Part shown: piece after piece, positions 7,734-16,271 of the stretch
Layout: each line of letters begins with the position of its first letter
Numbering within the stretch: the stretch's first letter is position 1
Translations under genes and position numbers: made by a program
From: Planctomyces sp.
GTDB lineage: Bacteria > Planctomycetota > Planctomycetia > Planctomycetales > Planctomycetaceae
Length of the DNA stretch: 35,268 nt
Assembly (NCBI GenBank): GCA_013822855.1
Contig: PNLE01000019.1
Coordinates: 1-35,268, forward strand
Reading direction: 5' to 3'
Notes under the pieces: model-generated
Database searches by the model: none
Told to the model about the DNA's origin: nothing
What the model saw: the letters and a program-made list of their open reading frames with translations, nothing else

Positions 7734-9818
7734 TCAGGATGGACTTGGATCACGCCCGCCGCCGACTCGAAACGGAGACGAAACCGGCGGACGGAAAGTG
7801 CCGACGAGATGCTGCAGATCGCCTAATGCGACAGGTTTGACCAGATGGTGGTCGAAACCGGCGGCCTTGGCACGCTCGCGGTCGCTTCCCTGTCCATAGC
7901 CGGTGAGGGCCACCAGGCGGACATACTCGAGTTCGGGCACGCTACGCAAACGGCGGGCGAACTCGTAGCCATCGATCTCGGGCATGCCGATGTCGGAGAT
8001 GATCAAGTCGGGCTTCTCCCGCCGGGCCCATTCCAGTGCCAGGTTCGCATCCTGCGTGGCACGAACCCGCTGCCCCATCGCCTTGAGCAGCTTTTCGAGC
8101 ACGAACAGCGCCGACCGTGTGTCATCCAGCAACAGAATGTTCAATTCCGGCAGAGCATCGGTCTCCACCTCGTAACTCTCCGTGTGGGGCGAACTCATTT
8201 GCAGGCGGTTGCCGATCTCCAAGCCATCACTCAACGGAGTTTCGTCGACGACCGGCAAAGCCAGCGGCAAGCGAATGGTGAATGTGCTCCCTTTACCCAG
8301 ACCGTCGCTGGCGGCTTCGATGGCACCGTCGTGCATTTCCACGAGGCTTCTTGCCAAGGCCAGACCGATGCCCAGCCCTCCTTGGGAATGCTCCCGCGTA
8401 TGGTGCATCTGGGTGTAGATCTCGAAGACGGCGGGCAGCATCTCCGTGGGGATGCCCAAGCCGGTGTCATGTACCGTGATGACGACTTGTTCGCCCACGA
8501 CGACCGCCTTCAATCGAATCCGCCCACCGGCCTCGGTGTATTTCGCCGCATTGGTGAGCAGATTCCCGATCACCTGCGACAGCCGCACACGGTCGGCGAA
8601 CACCATTACCTCCTTATCGGGAAGATCGACCGTCAGATCGTGGCCAGCCTGATCCAGCAGCGGTCTGCTGATCTCGATGGCCGAGGAGACAATGCCCGAG
8701 AAGGCGACAACCTCCCTCCGCAATTCGATCTTGCCGCGGGAAATGCGGGAGACCTCCATCAGGTCGTCGACCAGGCGCACCAGATGATCGACCTGCCGCT
8801 CCATCAGTTCCCGCAGTTCCTTGGAATCGGGGCCCAGTTCGTTGGAGAACCTCAGCACCTGCAACCCGTTGCGGATGGGTGCCAGCGGATTCCGCAATTC
8901 ATGGGCCAACGTCGCCAGGAACTCGTCTTTGCGGCGATCGACCTCGCGCAGGTGCTCCTCAGCCTCCTTGACCCGCGTCACGTCGAGCGTGATCCCGCTC
9001 AGCTTGGTGGCCGTCTCCGAATCACCCGCCAGCCGGCCGCGCGCCAGCACCCAGTGAATGCTCCCGTTGGGCCAGACGGCCCGGTACTCGATGTCGTAGT
9101 CGACACCGGTGCGGAGCGTCAGCTGGACGGCGGTGTTCACGCGGTCGCGATCGTCGGGATGGATGGCCTCCAGGAAATCCGCGTACGAAAACGGCCCGTC
9201 CGGCGCGCGGCCGAAGGTCGATTTGCAGATGCCTGAGGCATCCAGCGCGAGCGTCGACGTGTCCAGATCCCATGCTCCGACTTTCGCCGCTTCGAGAACA
9301 AACCGCAGGCGGGCCTCGCCGGTGCGCAATTCTTCGGCGTGACGTTCTCTCTGGGCGATGTGCCCCCGAACGGAGTATTGGTGTTTGCGGGAACGCATGG
9401 CCGAACGGATGACGCTGATCAGCGAACGAATGCGCAAGGGCCGCTCGACAAGCGTGACATTCATGCGCTCATCAAAGGTTTCGGGCCTTGGCAAGGCCCG
9501 TTCGCGGGCCAGAATCACTAGGGGAAAGTCGGACCAGGCCGGCTGTTGCCGCAAGACGTTCACCAGTGGTTCGCCCCGCTTGCCTGAGATCGACTCCTCG
9601 GTGAGCAGCGCGACGGCCCCTCCCGCAGACATCTTCCGACACAGGTCGTCAAGATCTTGGCAGACAAGGCCGGACATGCCCGCCGCAGCCAATGCGTCGC
9701 ATGTCCGCTCACCATCGCGGGTGGTGGGCATCAGCACGAGGATGCGCTCATCGAGATCCGGCCCGATCCCGGACACCAAGCCGTTGTCCGGAAGTGCTGG
9801 AGAGGTTGCAGACGGCAT
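7734..9818 (-). CDS. Hybrid sensor histidine kinase / response regulator (pseudo-receiver-PAS-HisKA-HATPase-REC)
   Basis: This 694-residue soluble hybrid kinase has no membrane segment. Residues about 25-140 form a receiver-like domain that lacks the acidic pocket and the phospho-acceptor Asp (ALLTEE at that position), with Arg where the conserved Lys normally sits (VERPL). A PAS domain spans about 168-285 (WDLDTST, IHPDDRDRV, EYRAVWPNGSIHWV). HisKA has the H box LAHELRNPLAP with His306. The ATPase has the N box (GNLLTNAAKYT), G1 DTGLGIP and G2 GGLGIGLALA. The C-terminal REC domain (about 560-675) has DD 565-566, phospho-acceptor Asp609 (ISDIGMPEIDG), Thr639 and Lys661. The start ATG overlaps the stop of the KaiC-like gene by one base (TGATG), so the two are co-transcribed and probably translationally coupled. 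The input signal is not apparent; a role reading KaiC-like ATPase state is inferred from the operon. Confidence 0.93.
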   Translation of the reverse strand: MPSATSPALPDNGLVSGIGPDLDERILVLMPTTRDGERTCDALAAAGMSGLVCQDLDDLCRKMSAGGAVALLTEESISGKRGEPLVNVLRQQPAWSDFPLVILARERALPRPETFDERMNVTLVERPLRIRSLISVIRSAMRSRKHQYSVRGHIAQRERHAEELRTGEARLRFVLEAAKVGAWDLDTSTLALDASGICKSTFGRAPDGPFSYADFLEAIHPDDRDRVNTAVQLTLRTGVDYDIEYRAVWPNGSIHWVLARGRLAGDSETATKLSGITLDVTRVKEAEEHLREVDRRKDEFLATLAHELRNPLAPIRNGLQVLRFSNELGPDSKELRELMERQVDHLVRLVDDLMEVSRISRGKIELRREVVAFSGIVSSAIEISRPLLDQAGHDLTVDLPDKEVMVFADRVRLSQVIGNLLTNAAKYTEAGGRIRLKAVVVGEQVVITVHDTGLGIPTEMLPAVFEIYTQMHHTREHSQGGLGIGLALARSLVEMHDGAIEAASDGLGKGSTFTIRLPLALPVVDETPLSDGLEIGNRLQMSSPHTESYEVETDALPELNILLLDDTRSALFVLEKLLKAMGQRVRATQDANLALEWARREKPDLIISDIGMPEIDGYEFARRLRSVPELEYVRLVALTGYGQGSDRERAKAAGFDHHLVKPVALGDLQHLVGTFRPPVSSPFRVGGGRDPSPS

Positions 9819-11416
9819 CAGGCACCACCTTTCCTGCCGGGAACGAGCGACGCGGTATCACCGACCGCTGCCCCCTCGTATTGCGGCACGCCAGTCATGA
9901 TGCCGCGGAACTCGCGGAGCGGTTCGCCGACATCCACCCCTGACGAGGAGATGTGCAGTTGCCGGAGCGTGCGTTCGTGGACGCCGGTTCGCTTCTTGAA
10001 GACGCTGATCGCTTGGAGGATCTCGCCGCGGGATTCGAAGTAGCGGAAGAGGAGCACGGTGTCGGCGAGGTAACTGACGTCGACATCCGCGCCGACGCCG
10101 GTCCCCATGACCATGCCGTGCTGGGCCACGACCATGATCGTCACAACACCCTGCTGGTTGAGGTAGGAAAACAGTTCGTGCAGGTGGGTGGTGAGGAAGC
10201 GTTCCTCGGGCATGGCGTTGAGGTAACCGTTGAGACTGTCGATGACGACGACCCGCGCGCCAGCCTCGACGGCGCGGCGGACTTCGTGCGCGAACGCGCC
10301 GGGGGTCTTCTCGGCGGGATCGACCTGTTGGGCGTGGAGCAGGCCCTGGTCGATGAATTGCCGCAGGCCCCCCTCCTCCTTGAGGCAGAGCTTCTCGACT
10401 CGCTCGACGAGGGTGTCGAGGACCTCGTCGAACATGTAGACCGCCGCCTGATGGCCCTCGCGCATGGCGCTGATCGCGAAGAGCATCGAGATGGTCGATT
10501 TGCCGGAGCCCGCCGGCCCGAGGAGGAGCGTCGTCGAGCCAGAGGTCAATCCGCCGAACAGCATTTTGTCGAGATTGGCGACGCCGCTGGGGAAGTTCTC
10601 GCGACGGAACTTCTCATGGTGCTCGGAGGCGATGAGCCGGGGATGGACGATGACGCCCCCCTGGGCGATCTCATAGTCGTGGAAGCCTTCGCGAAAATCG
10701 GAGCCGCGGATCTTGGTCACGTAAAGCCGCCGCCGGGCCCGCCCGTATTGGGGGAGCATCCGCTCGAGAACGATGTTCCCCCCCACCAGGCTTTCGGGAA
10801 GCATGCTGCCGAAGGGGGCCGCGCGGTCATCGAGCAGCAGCACCGTCGCCCCTTTCTGAACGAAGAAATCCTTCATCGCCAGAAGTTGCCGACGGTAGAC
10901 CAGCGGATTCCCCGAGAGTAGCCGCATTTCCGACATGCCGTCGAAGACGACGTTTTGCGGCCGCACCCGCTCGACGGCGGCGAAGATCGCCTGGGTCGTT
11001 TCGCCTAGTTCGGTCTCCGAGGGGTGGAAGACCGAAGATTCCGACTCGCCAGCGAGGTTCACCGCCGACTTCGTCAGGTCGCAGATCTCCAACCCTTCGA
11101 GCGACCAGCCGTGGGAGCGGGCGGCGTTCTGGAGGTCGACGATCGTCTCGGTGAGCGTGATGTAAAGGCAGTACTCGCCTGCGGCCATCCGCGCGAGGAG
11201 ATACTGGAGGGCGACGGTCGTCTTGCCCGATCCGGGGTCGCCCTGGATCAGATAGAAGCCGTCCTTGATGAAGCCGCCCAAGAGGACGGGATCGAGGCCG
11301 GGCACGCCCGTGGGGACAAAGTCAGGCCTGTTCGATTCGGGAAGGAGTGGGTCGGAATGGGATCGCGGGGAATTGGGGTGCCCTGCACGGGAAGACTCTG
11401 AGCTCTCTGCTGCCAC
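9818..11416 (-). CDS. KaiC-like RecA-superfamily ATPase with two KaiC domains
   Basis: This 532-residue cytoplasmic double-domain KaiC homologue is close to cyanobacterial KaiC in length (about 519). Domain 1 has Walker A GDPGSGKT (59-66) and Walker B NVVFD (Asp159). Domain 2 has GPAGSGKS (300-307) and RVVVID (Asp393). The segment matching the cyanobacterial CII phosphorylation loop reads DVDVSYLADTV. By alignment from memory it keeps Ser431 (here S448), but Thr432 is Tyr449 and Thr426 is Ala443. The following RGEILQAISVFKKR segment matches the KaiC 'RGEMSRAINVFKMR' region well. No kaiA or kaiB lies nearby. The gene is first in an operon with a hybrid histidine kinase, an arrangement known for KaiC-like proteins outside cyanobacteria, so signal transduction is more likely than a true circadian clock. 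The N-terminal 30 residues are low complexity, so the real start may be slightly downstream. Confidence 0.93.
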   Translation of the reverse strand: MAAESSESSRAGHPNSPRSHSDPLLPESNRPDFVPTGVPGLDPVLLGGFIKDGFYLIQGDPGSGKTTVALQYLLARMAAGEYCLYITLTETIVDLQNAARSHGWSLEGLEICDLTKSAVNLAGESESSVFHPSETELGETTQAIFAAVERVRPQNVVFDGMSEMRLLSGNPLVYRRQLLAMKDFFVQKGATVLLLDDRAAPFGSMLPESLVGGNIVLERMLPQYGRARRRLYVTKIRGSDFREGFHDYEIAQGGVIVHPRLIASEHHEKFRRENFPSGVANLDKMLFGGLTSGSTTLLLGPAGSGKSTISMLFAISAMREGHQAAVYMFDEVLDTLVERVEKLCLKEEGGLRQFIDQGLLHAQQVDPAEKTPGAFAHEVRRAVEAGARVVVIDSLNGYLNAMPEERFLTTHLHELFSYLNQQGVVTIMVVAQHGMVMGTGVGADVDVSYLADTVLLFRYFESRGEILQAISVFKKRTGVHERTLRQLHISSSGVDVGEPLREFRGIMTGVPQYEGAAVGDTASLVPGRKGGA

Positions 11417-11773
11417 GCATCGCCTCGTCTGGTCTCAAGGTGCCATTGCGTCATCCACAAGCCCCGATTTAAGAGCTTGTGATGCCGACAATGTCCGAGC
11501 ATTTCAGAACGCGTGCAGTGGCCCCTTCGCGCGGTCGTCAATACATGGAAATCAGTGTTTATTGTGAACCTTCATCGTATCGCCCTCTGACCCGCAAACC
11601 AGCGTAATCCCGCGTTTTCGGTTGCGCCCCACCCAAAGGATGGCGAGGCGTGCGACAACACCGGCAAACCTCGTGGAAGCGACGGCATCATGCCTAGATC
11701 GGAGGCCGGCGAAGAAAATTGTTCCTCGACCCGTTGCGATCCCCACCGCATCACAGCTGTTGGCAGACGCCCC
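11417..11773. other. Intergenic region upstream of the KaiC-kinase operon
   Basis: This 357-bp gap lies between same-strand genes and should contain the promoter of the KaiC-kinase operon. Short frames on both strands overlap each other and resemble nothing known. I see no strong hairpin or repeat in it. Confidence 0.35.
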
Positions 11774-12256
11774 TCATGCCGCAACGATCGATGCCGGGTG
11801 ATATCGCCGCAGAGACAACGTCCCCATGACGACGAAGGCAACCAGCAGTGCCAGTTGGGCGATGGCGAAGGGTGGTTCGGACTGCGTCGGGGCCAGCGCC
11901 TTGAGGACGGGCAGCTTCTGGAACATCTGGACGATCAGCACAAACATGTTCAGATAAAAGGCGAACAGGGCACTCGCCACATACACCGCCCTCCAGCGGC
12001 CCACTTCACTCTTGGTATACCGCGCCCAGAGGGCCACTCCCAACGCCACGAAGGAAATGATGCCGAACGCATGGGCCGGTGTGAACCGGTCGGCGGGCAG
12101 CACGAAACCCGTGGCACTGGTCGCGATGGTTGTCACCAGAAACACGGCGTTCCAACCCGCCAGTCGCCGGTTGCAGACAAAACCATAGGCAATCACAAAA
12201 CCAGCGGCGATGGCGACAAGGCTGATGACAACATGCAAAACGAGCAGTGGAGACAT
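11774..12256 (-). CDS. Small integral membrane protein of unknown function
   Basis: This predicted membrane protein has 160 residues and at least four transmembrane helices. These are near residues 4-25 (LLVLHVVISLVAIAAGFVIA), 35-53, 64-83 and 95-115, with a further hydrophobic stretch at about 130-150 (FAIAQLALLVAFVVMGTLSL). No catalytic or cofactor motif is evident. I chose the ATG at 12256 because a strong Shine-Dalgarno AGGAAGGA lies 6 nt before it. The frame extends to 12349, but those residues have no ribosome binding site. Function cannot be assigned. It sits between a secreted hydrolase and the KaiC operon, all on the same strand, with gaps over 200 bp on both sides, so it is probably its own transcription unit. 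Confidence 0.75.
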   Translation of the reverse strand: MSPLLVLHVVISLVAIAAGFVIAYGFVCNRRLAGWNAVFLVTTIATSATGFVLPADRFTPAHAFGIISFVALGVALWARYTKSEVGRWRAVYVASALFAFYLNMFVLIVQMFQKLPVLKALAPTQSEPPFAIAQLALLVAFVVMGTLSLRRYHPASIVAA

Positions 12257-12482
12257 GATCCGTCCTTCCTGAGGGGAGCGACCGGCCGGGAGCGTGGCAC
12301 CGTTCACTCGGAATGACATAGTAACAGCGTTCAAAGATCGCTCTTTCAATCTCCTTGCCGGGATTCGCCCGCCTCATCGCCTGTTGCACGGGAAAAACCA
12401 GGCTCCAACAAGAAATCCAGCTTCGAAATCACGCCGGATCGATAGCCAGAGCCTTTGCCAATGCCGGGGATAGCGTCGTGTT

Positions 12483-13496
12483 TCACTTCGGGGCTGGCAA
12501 CTTCGAGATCAGCGGCTTCTTCAAATGGTGCAGGAAGAAGTCGAAGATCTGGGGATGTTTGACACCGGGAGCGCCGGGGAAGTTGAACTCACACTCGACT
12601 CCCTCCGCCTGAAGTTTCTCGGCGACCTTCACACCGAAATTGGCCGAGTGGGGTGGATCCTGCTGGGCTTGGCCCATGTCGGGCGGAGTCCCATAGAACA
12701 GATAGGTGGGCGGGTCGTCGCGCGTGATCAGCGAGTAAGGAGAATTCGCCCGGATGAAAGGCAGCAACTCCTCCCGCCGCTTGAGAAAGTCGTCGAAGTT
12801 GTACAGCTCGAAAGCGTGCGGCCCATAATTGTTGTTGGGAATCCATTCCCGCATGAGTTGGGGATCAAGCGTCGTCTGCGGCACGAAAGTCATCACGCAC
12901 GAAGCCCGCGTCGATTCGCGTTTGACGGGATCGTCGCTGTGGGGGTCGGCCATATCGTCATGATAGGCCAGCCAGAGCGCGCTGTAGCCACCGGCGGAGG
13001 CTCCGCAGAGGGCGATACGGGTCTTGTCGATGTTCCATTCGCCCGCACGGCTCCGCACGAATTGCAGAGCCGTTGCCGCATCTTCGAGGGGAGCTTTCAC
13101 GGCGGGTTTGATCCCTGCGGCGGTCGCATCGGGAATCAGCCGGTAGTTGATCGACACGACGGAGACCCCCGAGCGCAAGGCGAGTTCCAGAAAGTCGGGC
13201 CGCGCCTTGTCGCCGCTCATCCACCCGCCGCTGTGGATGAAGAACATCAGCGGAAACCCCTTTGAAGTCGGCGGTGTTTCGCCGGAAGTCACATTGGCAG
13301 AGAGAGTTGGTGCAGCCGCCTGATAAAAGTCGAGCACCTGCCGCGCATGAAGCCCGTAGGCGACGTTCACTTTTGTCGGCTGCGGATACTCGGCTGCCTG
13401 CAGTGACGGATCTGTCAAGCCACTGGCCATTGCCACCATCCCACTGCACAGGAACCATATTCGAGTGGCGGACCACGTGATCATGCGAGGCATCAT
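12483..13496 (-). CDS. Secreted alpha/beta hydrolase (esterase/lipase of the BD-FAE / carboxylesterase type)
   Basis: This probable exported serine hydrolase has 337 residues when read from the ATG at 13496. The N-terminus is a signal peptide (hydrophobic WFLCSGMVAMASGL, then LQAAE as a likely cleavage region). The alpha/beta hydrolase fold is shown by the oxyanion-hole strand FFIHSGGWMSGD (about 85-96) and SINYRLIPD. The nucleophile elbow is CGASAGG, with Ser167 in G-x-S-x-G. A late strand PTYLFYG is followed by an acidic residue, and a C-terminal KHPQIFDFF supplies the probable catalytic His. The substrate is unknown; planctomycetes often encode such enzymes near sugar or polymer degradation genes. 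The frame is open upstream to 13802, but that part is Cys/Ser-rich, overlaps the divergent oxidoreductase gene, and lacks coding character. Starts at 13493 and 13484 are equally possible. Confidence 0.87.
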   Translation of the reverse strand: MMPRMITWSATRIWFLCSGMVAMASGLTDPSLQAAEYPQPTKVNVAYGLHARQVLDFYQAAAPTLSANVTSGETPPTSKGFPLMFFIHSGGWMSGDKARPDFLELALRSGVSVVSINYRLIPDATAAGIKPAVKAPLEDAATALQFVRSRAGEWNIDKTRIALCGASAGGYSALWLAYHDDMADPHSDDPVKRESTRASCVMTFVPQTTLDPQLMREWIPNNNYGPHAFELYNFDDFLKRREELLPFIRANSPYSLITRDDPPTYLFYGTPPDMGQAQQDPPHSANFGVKVAEKLQAEGVECEFNFPGAPGVKHPQIFDFFLHHLKKPLISKLPAPK

Positions 13497-13759
13497 GAAT
13501 ATCCCAGGATGGCCAACCCATTGAATGCTCAAGAAGCCGACCCAAAAACAGTTGACTTCAGCACACGCCAAAAACACACAACTTGACATGCACATGCTTT
13601 CACAGTTGCTGACGTGTTCGCAAAGCTTACTCAAAACACACATCAAACACTTGTGATACGACAAGCGGGAAGGGTAGTGTAGAGGGAGCCGTCGCCTTCC
13701 GGCTGGCGATATCTTCCGTCCGAATTTTGCCCGTGCCCGCCCTTCGAGGATCCCACCCG

Positions 13760-15160
13760 ATGTCTGCTCCGCGCGAATCCGCTCCCACCCAAGCCACCAC
13801 AACGGTCTCCCGCCGCGATGTCCTCAAATCAACCGGAGCCCTGGCCACGTCTTCCATGATTGCCAGCATGGCGATCCCGCAGAACGTCTACGCCGCTGAA
13901 GACAACACGATCAAGGTGGCCCTCGTCGGCTGCGGCGGTCGCGGCACCGGTGCCGCCGCCAACGCTCTGCAAGTAAAGAACCAGGGGCCGATCAAGCTGG
14001 TCGCGATGGCGGATGTCTTTCCCAATCGTCTGAACAGCGCCTACGAAGGCCTCAAGGGTCAGTTCAAGGATCAGGTCGACGTTCCGGAAGATCGCCGGTT
14101 CGTGGGCTTCGAAGCCTACAAGCAGGCCATCGACTGCCTCTCTCCCGGCGACGTCGTGATCATGGCGACGCCCCCCGCGTTCCGCTGGGTGCAGTTCACC
14201 TATGCCATCGCCAAGGACGTCAACACCTTCATGGAGAAGCCGGTCACGGTCGACGGCCCCTCGACCCGCCGCATGCTCCAGTTAGCGGAAGAGTCGGAGA
14301 AGAAAAATCTCAAGGTGGGCGTCGGCCTGATGTGCCGGCACTGCGATGCTCGCGGTGAGCTCCACAAGCGAATCCAGGATGGCGAGATCGGCGATGTCCT
14401 GCTGCTGCGGGCCTACCGCATGGCCGGCCCCACCGCGACTGCCTTCGCCAAGCGCAAACCCGAGAACCAGAAGGAGTTGATGTATCAGATCCAGAACTTC
14501 CACGCTTTCCTGTGGGCGTCGGGCGGGGGCTACAGCGACTTCCTCATCCACAACATCGATGAATGCTGCTGGATGAAGAACGCTTGGCCCGTGAAAGCCC
14601 AGGCGACCGGTGGCCGTCACTATCGCGGCGACTACGTCGATCAGAACTTCGATCAATACGCGGTCGAATACACCTTCGCCGACGGCACCAAACTGCTGCT
14701 CGAAGGCCGCACCATGCCCGGCTGCCACCAGGAGTTCGCGAGCTACGCCCACGGCTCGAAGTCGGCGGCGGTCATTTCGCAGTCGGGCCATGCCCCGTCC
14801 CGTGCCCGCATCTACAAGGGCCAGGACATGTCCAACAAGAACGACATCGCCTGGGCCTGGGGCAAGAACGAACCCAGCCCCTATCAGCTGGAGTGGGATC
14901 ACCTCGTGGAGGCCATCCGCAAGGACAAGCCCTTCAACGAAGTCCGCCGCGGTGCCGAAGCGAGCTTGGTCACCAGCATGGGCCGCATGGCCGCCCACAC
15001 GGGCCAGGTCGTCACGTACGATGCGATGCTCAACTGCGAGCATGAATTCGCCCCGAATGTCGACAGCCTGACCGAAGATGGCCCCGCCCCAATTGTCGCC
15101 GACGCTGAAGGCAAATACCCCGTCCCGATGCCCGGACTCAAGACAACCCGCGAGTATTAA
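13760..15160 (+). CDS. Tat-exported Gfo/Idh/MocA family oxidoreductase
   Basis: This NAD(P)-dependent oxidoreductase (466 residues) belongs to the Gfo/Idh/MocA family, whose members act on sugars, inositols and related compounds. A twin-arginine signal lies at the N-terminus (VSRRDVLKS, Arg18-Arg19), followed by a hydrophobic stretch and a site near NVYAAED. This makes it one of the exported members common in planctomycetes. The Rossmann fold begins with VALVGCGGRGTG (about 53-64). The family signature MEKPVTVDG supplies the conserved Glu-Lys-Pro. The C-terminal domain has GGGYSDFLIHNIDECCW, typical of this planctomycete subfamily. I start at the ATG at 13760 because the Tat signal begins there; an in-frame start at 13727 would add 11 residues. 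It is divergent from the hydrolase gene, and the transcript ends at a strong terminator. The substrate is unknown. Confidence 0.92.
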   Translation: MSAPRESAPTQATTTVSRRDVLKSTGALATSSMIASMAIPQNVYAAEDNTIKVALVGCGGRGTGAAANALQVKNQGPIKLVAMADVFPNRLNSAYEGLKGQFKDQVDVPEDRRFVGFEAYKQAIDCLSPGDVVIMATPPAFRWVQFTYAIAKDVNTFMEKPVTVDGPSTRRMLQLAEESEKKNLKVGVGLMCRHCDARGELHKRIQDGEIGDVLLLRAYRMAGPTATAFAKRKPENQKELMYQIQNFHAFLWASGGGYSDFLIHNIDECCWMKNAWPVKAQATGGRHYRGDYVDQNFDQYAVEYTFADGTKLLLEGRTMPGCHQEFASYAHGSKSAAVISQSGHAPSRARIYKGQDMSNKNDIAWAWGKNEPSPYQLEWDHLVEAIRKDKPFNEVRRGAEASLVTSMGRMAAHTGQVVTYDAMLNCEHEFAPNVDSLTEDGPAPIVADAEGKYPVPMPGLKTTREY

Positions 15161-15201
15161 TCAACCGGACTTCAAAACGTCTTTTGATCGACATTCATGA
15201 G

Positions 15202-15246
15202 AAGAGGGCCGTGACAACGTTGGTTGTCACGGCCCTCTTTGTTGAT
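15202..15246 (+). terminator. Strong intrinsic terminator after the Gfo/Idh/MocA gene
   Basis: AAGAGGGCCGTGACAAC (15202-15218) and its exact complement (15223-15239) form a 17-bp perfect stem with a GTTG loop. TTTGTTG follows on the plus strand. It lies 41 bp after the oxidoreductase stop. On the minus strand there is no U-tract, so it chiefly serves the plus-strand gene, although it also sits just past the 3' end of the converging gene. Confidence 0.85.
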
Positions 15247-15265
15247 CATCAACAGGAACTGAGAA

Positions 15266-16081
15266 TTATCTCTGTCCGCTGGCCCGCTTGATGTGGCCGC
15301 TGGCCGCCGAGTCGAGCACGGGTGCCGGGGGAACTTCGCTGCCCGGAGCCTGGGGGATTCCCTGGGGAGCAGGGACGGGCTGCAATCCGCCGCCGTCGAT
15401 GGGTGTCGGCGAAGCACCGTTCGTTGTGGGAGCGGTCGTGGAGTCGATCACGTAGCCGCCCTGGAAGGAGTTACCAGCACCGGCATGCATCCGGTGGAAA
15501 TCGGTCGAGTAGACCACCGGGGCGTGGATATGCCACTGCGAGGGGATCGGGCGAGGCGGCAGCATGTTGGGGTTCGGACGCCAGAACGGCACATGCTGGG
15601 AGTAGAAGCCGAGTTGTGTGGTATCCGTGGGCATGTAGACCATCGGATAGTTTTGCTGGTATGTCAGGCCAGCACCATACCATTGCGGAGGGAAGTAGTT
15701 TTCGTACTCCACGCCACGGCGCTGCAAGGGGGACTTCGCAGGGACGGAGTAGCCATGATCGGGCGGGAGATGCATCCGCCAGGCATTACCACCGTGGCGA
15801 CCACCACGCCCGTCGCAGTTGTCGCAATATTGTCCCGAGGCGTCTCCGGGCATGGCCGACGTCATCATCTGCCCGTGGGCGTAGTGGCGATGACCCGCCG
15901 GAATGGCCTGCACGCCGGAGGCCGAACCCATGGCGGAGCGGGCGGAGGCGGAGCGGTCCGAGATGCGAACCATGCCGACATCCTGTGCGTCGGCGGTCGT
16001 TGGCCCCACCAAACCGCAGCTCAAACCGAAGGCGGTCGTGAAGGCCGCAGCGGCCAGCCACCGGGTGTCCATTGGAATCAT
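15266..16081 (-). CDS. Secreted hypothetical protein (planctomycete type), first of three in a row
   Basis: This is a 271-residue protein with a signal peptide (MIPMDTRWLAAAAFTTAFG through ADAQ, cleavage near residue 33). The mature part is low in Lys and rich in Pro, Gly, His, Tyr and Met. It contains a CDNCDGRGG segment (a Cys-x-x-Cys motif) and many short aromatic segments (YFPPQWYGAGLTYQQNYP, FWRPNPNMLPPRP). Near its mature N-terminus it has GMVRISDRSASARSAM, which closely resembles a segment in the next gene upstream. No enzymatic motif is seen; an envelope or surface role is an inference from the signal peptide and composition. The start is supported by AGAGGA 7 nt before the ATG at 16081; the second Met at 16072 is possible. 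It is followed upstream on the same strand by two similar genes. Confidence 0.75.
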   Translation of the reverse strand: MIPMDTRWLAAAAFTTAFGLSCGLVGPTTADAQDVGMVRISDRSASARSAMGSASGVQAIPAGHRHYAHGQMMTSAMPGDASGQYCDNCDGRGGRHGGNAWRMHLPPDHGYSVPAKSPLQRRGVEYENYFPPQWYGAGLTYQQNYPMVYMPTDTTQLGFYSQHVPFWRPNPNMLPPRPIPSQWHIHAPVVYSTDFHRMHAGAGNSFQGGYVIDSTTAPTTNGASPTPIDGGGLQPVPAPQGIPQAPGSEVPPAPVLDSAASGHIKRASGQR

Positions 16082-16271
16082 GGCTCGATCCTCTTTGCGT
16101 TGGCCAAACTGTGGCCGCAGTGTTCCGTTTGAAGTTCTCTAGCCGCCGATCCCAATCACGTGCGGAGATTCATCCGTCGTTGATCGGGGCTCATCGGCAT
16201 GACTGGCGTTGGCCATGGACGAACCGGTTGGTGCATCTATGCCAGGTTGACTCCGACAATTCCGTCTCACA

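Noticed and set aside
13584-13640. TTGACA-like box in the divergent region before the Gfo/Idh/MocA gene
   Set aside because: No matching -10 box at a usual distance, and planctomycete promoters are poorly described, so no promoter is called.
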